The translations under genes and the position numbers were made by a program. Below the pieces are notes generated by a model that worked only from the letters and a program-made list of their open reading frames with translations, was not told where the DNA came from and ran no database searches. 64,000 nt of DNA from Bacteroidota bacterium (GTDB taxonomy: Bacteria; Bacteroidota; Bacteroidia; Flavobacteriales; Flavobacteriaceae): positions 78,431-142,430 of the forward strand of contig JAFDZC010000017.1 of assembly GCA_018267095.1 (NCBI GenBank), in the 5' to 3' direction. Positions within the stretch are counted from its first letter, which is position 1; every line of letters begins with the position of its first letter. Positions 59,022-64,000 of the stretch are shown here, piece after piece.

Positions 59022-59945
59022 TCAATACTGCTCATACCAACTAAATTTTTCGTGAACAATATTTGATTTTTCGCTCTTTAAATGTTCTAAAAAAGCCCGT
59101 GAAACCGGTGAATGCTTTTTGCCGCTGAGCCAAATCAAACTCCAAGTGGTAATGATCGGGAAGCCTTTGAGCGGAATAATCTGTAATTGCTGGTTGTGCA
59201 GTTCGTTTTTAATTCCAATCAACGGCATAATTGAATAGCCCAAGCCTGCTAACACTGCCTGCTTGACTGCCTCGTTTGAAGTCAACTCCATTTTTTTGGG
59301 CACAATAATATTGTGTTTGGTGATGAAGTGCTCCATGGTTTGCCGCGTGCCGGAGCCTTTTTCTCTAAAAATGAGCGGCAGGTCTTTGAAAATTTCTTGA
59401 ATATCTGTACCCTTTTTAAATTCGGTTTGTCCGTTGCCAATCAAATACAATTTGTTCTGCAATAGGTCGAGTTTTTCTACATTTAAGTTGTTGGGCAAAA
59501 TAGACACCAAGGCAAAGTCAACCTCATTCTGGGCCAAGCTCTCAATGACTTTGTTTTTATTGGTTACATCCATCAACAATTCTATATCTGAATGCTGTTT
59601 GATAAAGTTGGTCAAAAAATAAGGCATTACATATTTGCCGGTTGATACCACCGATATTTTTAATCGTCCCGACAATTGCCCTTTGAAGGCCGAAGTTTTG
59701 TAATTGATGGCGTGCACCTGATTCAGAATACTTTCGGCAGCCTCGGCTATTTCTTTGCCAAAATCAGTGATATACATTTTTCTGCCAATAACTTCTGTAA
59801 GCGGAATATCAAATTGATCTTGAAAATTTTTTAATTGTATAGACACGGCCGGCTGGGTAAGATGTAACTCTTCAGAGGCTTTGGTTACACTTTGTGTTTG
59901 TACAATCTTTAAAAAAATCTGCAACTGATTGAGTGTATAATTCAT
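59022..59945 (-). CDS. LysR-family transcriptional regulator
   Basis: The 307-residue regulator has the LysR winged helix at residues 1-65 (LNQLQIFLKIVQTQSVTKAS, LHLTQPAVSIQLKNFQ) and a substrate-binding domain after residue 90 (GRLKISVVSTGKYVMP ... VDFALVSILP ... FREKGSGTRQTME ... AGLGYSIMPL). The pattern is close to CysB/CbbR-like members. ATG at 59945 is chosen because it places the HTH at the usual position. It is divergent from the isocitrate dehydrogenase operon and probably controls it. The coinducer is unknown. Confidence 0.92.
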   Translation of the reverse strand: MNYTLNQLQIFLKIVQTQSVTKASEELHLTQPAVSIQLKNFQDQFDIPLTEVIGRKMYITDFGKEIAEAAESILNQVHAINYKTSAFKGQLSGRLKISVVSTGKYVMPYFLTNFIKQHSDIELLMDVTNKNKVIESLAQNEVDFALVSILPNNLNVEKLDLLQNKLYLIGNGQTEFKKGTDIQEIFKDLPLIFREKGSGTRQTMEHFITKHNIIVPKKMELTSNEAVKQAVLAGLGYSIMPLIGIKNELHNQQLQIIPLKGFPIITTWSLIWLSGKKHSPVSRAFLEHLKSEKSNIVHEKFSWYEQY

Positions 59946-60038
59946 AAAAATATTTAATATATTACATATCAAATATAAATAAAAATATATAAAATAACTT
60001 CAACAACTTTGCTGCGTAAAAAAATAAATCATTATCCA

Positions 60039-61475
60039 ATGACACGAATTACAGTAGCAAAAGGAGACGGAATCGGTCCTGAAATCATGGACGCCACTCT
60101 TGAAATTATTTTGGCCGCAGGGGCGCAAATTCAAATGGATGAAATCCAAGTAGGCGAGCAAGTTTATTTATCCGGAAACACATCGGGCATCAGCGAAGCC
60201 TCATGGGACATCATCCGCAGAAACAAAATCTTTTTAAAAGCGCCTATCACCACTCCTCAGGGCGGCGGCTACAAAAGCCTTAATGTCACTACGCGCAAGT
60301 TTTTAGGATTGTACTCAAACGTACGCCCTTGTCGCAGTTTGCATCCGTTTGTAACCACCAAACATCCGGTGATGGACATTGTCATCATCCGCGAGAACGA
60401 AGAAGATTTGTATGCGGGTATTGAGCATCAGCAAACCGATGAAGTCGTGCAATGCTTGAAACTCATCAGCAGACCCGGTTGCGAAAAAATTGTACGTTAT
60501 GCCTTTGAGTACGCCAAACAGCAAAATCGCAAAAAAGTAACCTGTTTTACCAAAGACAACATCATGAAGCAAACCGATGGCTTGTTTCACCAAGTTTTTG
60601 ACGAAATCGCCCAAGAATACCCTGAAATTGAAAACGAACATTGGATTATTGACATCGGCGCCGCAAAGATGGCCGACACGCCTGAAGCTTTTGATGTGAT
60701 TGTCATGCCCAATTTATACGGAGATGTTTTGAGTGATGTGGCGGCCCAAATTACCGGTTCGGTTGGTTTGGCAGGCTCGGCCAACATTGGCGAAGAATGC
60801 TCTATGTTTGAGGCGATTCACGGTTCTGCACCGCGAAGAGCAGGGCAGAATGTAGCCAACCCATCGGGTCTGTTGCAAGGCGCGATTATGATGCTCAACC
60901 ACATCGGTCAAACCGAGGTAGCCGAGAAAGTGCAAAACGCTTGGCTCAAAACCCTTGAAGACGGGATTCATACGTATGATATATACAACGAAGCTACGAG
61001 CAAACAAAAAGTTGGCACCCGCGAATTTGCCCAAGCAGTCATTGCCAATTTAGGACAAAAACCGGTGATTTTGACTCCGGTATCGTATGCGAATAACGCG
61101 GCCTTGAACCTTCCGAAATACCAACGCAAGCCGGCCAAAAACAAAGAATTGGTAGGGGTAGATGTGTTTGTACACTGGGCCGGAACCGATCCGAATGCCT
61201 TGGCGGCTCAAGTTCAAAAAATACAAACCGGGGATGTTGCACTTTCGATGATTACCAACAGAGGCATCAAAGTATGGCCCGAAGGATTCAAAGAAACTTT
61301 TTGTACCGACCACTGGCGCTGCCGATTCAAACCTACACAACGGGCAAGCATGACCAAAGACAACATTATTGAGTTGTTGAAAAATGCCTTAGAGCAAGGT
61401 ATAGACACCATCAAAACAGAAAACCTTTATTCGTTTGACGGCAAAGCCGCTTATTCACTAGGTCAAGGACAATAA
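60039..61475 (+). CDS. icd: NADP-dependent isocitrate dehydrogenase (Thermus-type, extended C-terminus)
   Basis: It oxidises isocitrate to 2-oxoglutarate with NADP in the TCA cycle. The 478-residue protein begins MTRITVAKGDGIGPEI. It has the substrate Arg/Lys motifs (NVRPCRSLHP, IIRENEEDLYAGIEH), the NLYGDVLSDVAAQ metal-binding loop and HGSAPRRAGQNVANP. A further 140 residues (GVDVFVHWAGTDPNALA ... ) form the extra domain known from the long Thermus-type enzymes. ATG at 60039 is preferred over a frame extension by ten codons. It heads a six-gene operon with small unknown proteins and lies divergent from LysR. Confidence 0.93.
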   Translation: MTRITVAKGDGIGPEIMDATLEIILAAGAQIQMDEIQVGEQVYLSGNTSGISEASWDIIRRNKIFLKAPITTPQGGGYKSLNVTTRKFLGLYSNVRPCRSLHPFVTTKHPVMDIVIIRENEEDLYAGIEHQQTDEVVQCLKLISRPGCEKIVRYAFEYAKQQNRKKVTCFTKDNIMKQTDGLFHQVFDEIAQEYPEIENEHWIIDIGAAKMADTPEAFDVIVMPNLYGDVLSDVAAQITGSVGLAGSANIGEECSMFEAIHGSAPRRAGQNVANPSGLLQGAIMMLNHIGQTEVAEKVQNAWLKTLEDGIHTYDIYNEATSKQKVGTREFAQAVIANLGQKPVILTPVSYANNAALNLPKYQRKPAKNKELVGVDVFVHWAGTDPNALAAQVQKIQTGDVALSMITNRGIKVWPEGFKETFCTDHWRCRFKPTQRASMTKDNIIELLKNALEQGIDTIKTENLYSFDGKAAYSLGQGQ

Positions 61476-61486
61476 ATACACAAGCA

Positions 61487-61729
61487 ATGAACATACAACT
61501 GATCCACGGAACCTTTGGCGCGACAGATGCGCTTGAGCTCCTCACGCAAATGATCCAAATCAAAATACAGTATCACGAGCAAAAAATTACTCCTGAATCG
61601 AGCGAAGAAGACATCAAGGCCCGAGAGTCAAAAATCAAAATGCTTCAAAATGAATTGCACTTGCTCAGAGAAAAAATAAAGTCTGGCGCACAGAGCTTTA
61701 CAATTGAAGGAAACATCTCGGTATTATGA
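61487..61729 (+). CDS. Small helical/coiled-coil protein A of the icd operon
   Basis: The 80-residue cytoplasmic protein starts with LIHGTFGATDALELLTQMIQ, then a KIQYHEQKI segment, a strongly charged helix likely to form a coiled coil (ARESKIKMLQNELHLLREKI) and a short end FTIEGNISVL. It is paralogous to the protein at 61896-62174, by motif order: I.G.F, D/E-A, KI..H..K, LQ.E..L, and an NI/INI ending. It starts 11 bp after icd. No known family is recalled. Confidence 0.75.
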   Translation: MNIQLIHGTFGATDALELLTQMIQIKIQYHEQKITPESSEEDIKARESKIKMLQNELHLLREKIKSGAQSFTIEGNISVL

Positions 61730-61896
61730 ACACAAAGTTTTTTTTAACCCTGATTTTAGGGCTCTTGACAACCGTGTTTATTTTCATGGCCTTGATAACT
61801 CATGAGGTGATGAACAGCCAAATTCTGGCCGCTCTGGGCGTTGTATCCGGAGCCTGTGCCATCAAATTATTAGAACCGAAAAAAAAAATCGATTGA
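61726..61896 (+). CDS. 56-residue membrane protein of the icd operon
   Basis: This short gene overlaps both neighbours: its ATG lies in ATGA at 61726-61729 with the stop of protein A, and its TGA at 61894-61896 shares the A of protein B's ATG. It encodes MNTKFFLTLILGLLTTVFIF then MALITHEVMNSQILAALG and a second hydrophobic stretch ending KLLEPKKKID: two membrane helices with a positive tail. The tight overlaps and clean frame support a real gene despite its size. Function unknown. Confidence 0.75.
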   Translation: MNTKFFLTLILGLLTTVFIFMALITHEVMNSQILAALGVVSGACAIKLLEPKKKID

Positions 61897-62174
61897 TGAA
61901 AAACACTGAAAAACTGATTGCCATTGATGGTATTTTTGAGCATGATGAGGCTGCAGAAATTCTGTTGAATTTATTGAAATCCAAAATTAATTTCCATAAA
62001 ATCAAAAACTGGAGTTCGCAAGAGCGCTTCGGAAAAGAGGATCCAATAGCCCAAAAAAGAATCCCTGAATTACAAAAGGAGGTCGAAAAATTGCAAGTTG
62101 TTTTAGGTCAAGCCCAAGCGCAAAACAAAAAGTTGGCGGTAAGGTCTGAAATCAACATCACCCTATTAGATTAA
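61896..62174 (+). CDS. Small helical/coiled-coil protein B of the icd operon
   Basis: The 92-residue protein reads MKNTEKLIAIDGIFEHDEAA, then EILLNLLKSKINFHKIK, a helix with heptad-like pattern (RIPELQKEVEKLQVVLG) and an ending SEINITLLD. It resembles protein A (61487-61729) in motif order and length. ATG at 61896 is chosen; a TTG one codon earlier is in frame. It lies 7 bp before the zinc-ribbon protein gene. Proteins A and B may pair through their helices next to the membrane protein between them. Confidence 0.75.
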   Translation: MKNTEKLIAIDGIFEHDEAAEILLNLLKSKINFHKIKNWSSQERFGKEDPIAQKRIPELQKEVEKLQVVLGQAQAQNKKLAVRSEINITLLD

Positions 62175-62181
62175 CACATTT

Positions 62182-63018
62182 ATGTTTGCACAACGAAGGC
62201 TGATCATAGCCACCAAACATCACAAAGAGCAAGTGATTGCCCCCGTTCTTGAAAAGGAATTGGGGGTTCACTGTTGTGTTGCCCCTGATTTAGATACCGA
62301 TTTGTTGGGTACTTTTACCGGCGAAATCGAGCGGCCAGATGATCCGCTGACTACCGCTCGAAAAAAATGTTTCAGAGCTATGGAACTCAGCGGTTGTGAT
62401 ATGGCCGTGGCCAGCGAAGGCTCGTTTGGTCCGCATCCGTCTGTATTTTTTGCTTCGGCTGACGACGAGATACTGATGTTTATCGATGCGCGAAATCGGT
62501 TAGAAATTGTGGTCAGAGAACTCAGTACCGATACCAATTTTAATGGCAGCGAAATCAAAAACCACGAAGAATTACTGTTGTTTGCGCAAAGATGTCGGTT
62601 TCCTTCGCATGGGTTAATTGTCCGAAAAACCAAAGAGGATACCTCTGAAATCATCAAAGGAATTACCCACCACACCACTTTACTTCAAGCCTTTGACCGT
62701 ATAAGAGCAAGTAGTGATTCGGTGTATGTTGAAACCGATATGCGCGCTTTGTACAATCCCACCCGAATGAAAGTAATCGAAAAAGCCGCCCATAAATTAG
62801 CCGCCAAAATCAATGCCCGTTGCCCTGAGTGTCAGACCCCCGGATTTGGGGTAACCGATGTCAAGCCCGGTTTGCCGTGTTCTTTGTGCCATCGGCCTAC
62901 GCGCAGCACTTTGAGTTATCTGTATACCTGTGTGCATTGTCATTTTGTGCATGAAGAAAAATTTCCGCATCATAAATACACCGAAGACCCTATGTATTGC
63001 GATATTTGCAATCCATAA
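62182..63018 (+). CDS. DUF6671 family protein with C-terminal zinc ribbon
   Basis: The 278-residue protein has an N-terminal domain (RRLIIATKHHKEQVIAPVLE, TFTGEIERPDDPLTTARKKC, DMAVASEGSFGPHPSVFF, EIIKGITHH) that matches the uncharacterised DUF6671 pattern. A C-terminal zinc ribbon carries CPECQTPG, CSLCHRP, CVHCHF and CDIC pairs. The SEGSFGPHP and FDRIRA segments look like a conserved active or binding site. Nucleic-acid or metabolite binding is possible. It sits in the icd operon 9 bp before TsaC. Confidence 0.75.
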   Translation: MFAQRRLIIATKHHKEQVIAPVLEKELGVHCCVAPDLDTDLLGTFTGEIERPDDPLTTARKKCFRAMELSGCDMAVASEGSFGPHPSVFFASADDEILMFIDARNRLEIVVRELSTDTNFNGSEIKNHEELLLFAQRCRFPSHGLIVRKTKEDTSEIIKGITHHTTLLQAFDRIRASSDSVYVETDMRALYNPTRMKVIEKAAHKLAAKINARCPECQTPGFGVTDVKPGLPCSLCHRPTRSTLSYLYTCVHCHFVHEEKFPHHKYTEDPMYCDICNP

Positions 63019-63027
63019 ATACATCCT

Positions 63028-63984
63028 ATGATTACAGTCCAGCTCGATCAGGCCCTAGAAGTCTTGACCCAAAATGAATTGGTGGCCATACCCACCGAAA
63101 CGGTTTATGGCTTGGCGGCCAATGCCTATGATGACCAGGCCGTACAAAAAATATATCAACTCAAAAAAAGACCGGCGCACAACCCATTGATTGTGCACCT
63201 CAAATCGGTTGATGATTTAGCGCAAATAGCGCAAAATATTCCGCCGGTGGCCTATGAACTGGCGCAAGCGTTTTGGCCCGGCCCATTGACTTTGCTCTTA
63301 GAAAAACAAGCCCATATATCCGATGTGATTACCGCCGGAAAACCCACCGTAGCGGTGCGTGTACCCAATCATCCGCTTACTTTGGAACTCTTGAACAAAT
63401 TGCCTTTTCCGCTGGTAGCGCCCAGTGCCAACCCATTCGGATCGATAAGCCCCACCACCGCCGAACATGTTTTTGATTATTTTGGCAACGACCTTCAAGT
63501 GGTTTTAGACGGCGGCCCTTGTGGAAAAGGCATCGAATCAACCATCATCGGTTTTGTCAACCAACAAGCTGTATTGTATCGCTTGGGTTCGGTGGCTGTT
63601 GAAGATATTGAAAAAATCACCGGCCAATTAACCTCGGTCTTGCACAACGAACAAGCCCCCGAGGCTCCGGGCATGCTCTCACGACATTATGCGCCCAATA
63701 CCACCACCTATCTGACGGACGATGTATTGGCTTTATTAAAAAACTTTGAAGGCCAAAAAGTAGGATTGTTGCGCTTGCAAAATCAAATACAAAGCCCGCT
63801 GGTAGCCTACCAAGAAGTATTGTCTGAATCCGGAAATATGCCCGAAGCCGCGCAAAATTTATATGCGGCCCTGCATCGATTAGACCGCCAAGGGCTGGAG
63901 GTGATTATAGCCGAAAGAATGCCCGATGTAGGTTTGGGCAAAACGATCAATGATAAGTTAGAGCGGGCTACTAAAAAGGATTGA
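63028..63984 (+). CDS. tsaC: L-threonylcarbamoyladenylate synthase (Sua5/YwlC/YrdC family)
   Basis: The 318-residue enzyme makes threonylcarbamoyl-AMP from Thr, bicarbonate and ATP for the tRNA t6A37 modification. It has the YrdC domain in residues 1-200 with PTETVYGLAANAYD, KKRPAHNPLIVHL, FWPGPLTLLLEK, TVAVRVPNHP and LVAPSANPFGSISPT. A C-terminal Sua5 domain follows (about 215-318, RHYAPNTTTYL, ERMPDVGLGKTINDKL). The length fits the two-domain Sua5 type. It is the last gene of the icd operon visible in the window. Confidence 0.93.
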   Translation: MITVQLDQALEVLTQNELVAIPTETVYGLAANAYDDQAVQKIYQLKKRPAHNPLIVHLKSVDDLAQIAQNIPPVAYELAQAFWPGPLTLLLEKQAHISDVITAGKPTVAVRVPNHPLTLELLNKLPFPLVAPSANPFGSISPTTAEHVFDYFGNDLQVVLDGGPCGKGIESTIIGFVNQQAVLYRLGSVAVEDIEKITGQLTSVLHNEQAPEAPGMLSRHYAPNTTTYLTDDVLALLKNFEGQKVGLLRLQNQIQSPLVAYQEVLSESGNMPEAAQNLYAALHRLDRQGLEVIIAERMPDVGLGKTINDKLERATKKD

Positions 63985-64000
63985 TGGTGGTCAGAATTTA

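Overview
The window looks like chromosomal DNA of a Bacteroidota member, most likely a Flavobacteriaceae/Flavobacterium-like bacterium. Supporting signs are many predicted secreted proteins with C-terminal type IX secretion (T9SS) sorting domains, SusC/FecA-type TonB receptors, promoters with the Bacteroidota -7 element TAnnTTTG and no clear Shine-Dalgarno sequences, a CusA-TolC fusion protein, and a Thermus-type isocitrate dehydrogenase. No rRNA, insertion sequence, prophage or CRISPR array was seen. One tRNA (Tyr, GTA) is present.

Layout. 1-1.2 kb: the end of a gene convergent with a Dam-type adenine methyltransferase, probably a restriction-modification pair. 2-5.4 kb: a PhyH dioxygenase and Crp-like regulator, a YCII/DoxX pair, and an SbtA-like permease. 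5.6-9.5 kb: a TetR regulator, a membrane protein and a TonB receptor joined by a shared palindromic operator. 9.6-14.1 kb: small proteins and two T9SS cargo proteins. 14.4-25.5 kb: housekeeping genes (ClC channel, gamma-glutamyltransferase, ACP phosphodiesterase, GlmM, class V aminotransferase, LpxL-like acyltransferase, rhomboid protease, SIMPL protein, histidine kinase), then tRNA-Tyr. 26-46.1 kb: a 20-kb, entirely minus-strand island combining two persulfide dioxygenase-rhodanese proteins, a rhodanese, thioredoxins, DUF2892 membrane proteins, a TauE exporter, two RND efflux systems and a Crp-type regulator. 46.5-57.2 kb: a lipid-anchored di-haem peroxidase with a TonB receptor and five T9SS cargo genes, separated by unusual composite intergenic repeats. 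57.3-64 kb: a chitosanase-like enzyme, a DUF1508 protein, a LysR regulator, and an isocitrate dehydrogenase operon that carries two paralogous helical microproteins around a 56-residue membrane protein, followed by a zinc-ribbon protein and TsaC.

Main regulatory observations. Four promoters (YCII/DoxX, TolC-RND, persulfide dioxygenase 2, TauE) carry a TGAC-N4-GTCA-like dyad whose centre lies 36.5-37.5 bp from the last base of the -7 element. This is class II activator geometry and suggests one Crp-type regulon linking sulfur detoxification and efflux. The TetR operator is repeated at its own promoter and at the next operon. Two further intergenic regions carry paired AGGG-N-CCCT dyads exactly 21 bp apart. 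The intergenic repeats are built from 7-bp GACRACY arrays, a TTTAAGAAGTTTAG module and 8-bp CTCAGNNN arrays, and the octamer arrays tend to end at promoters.
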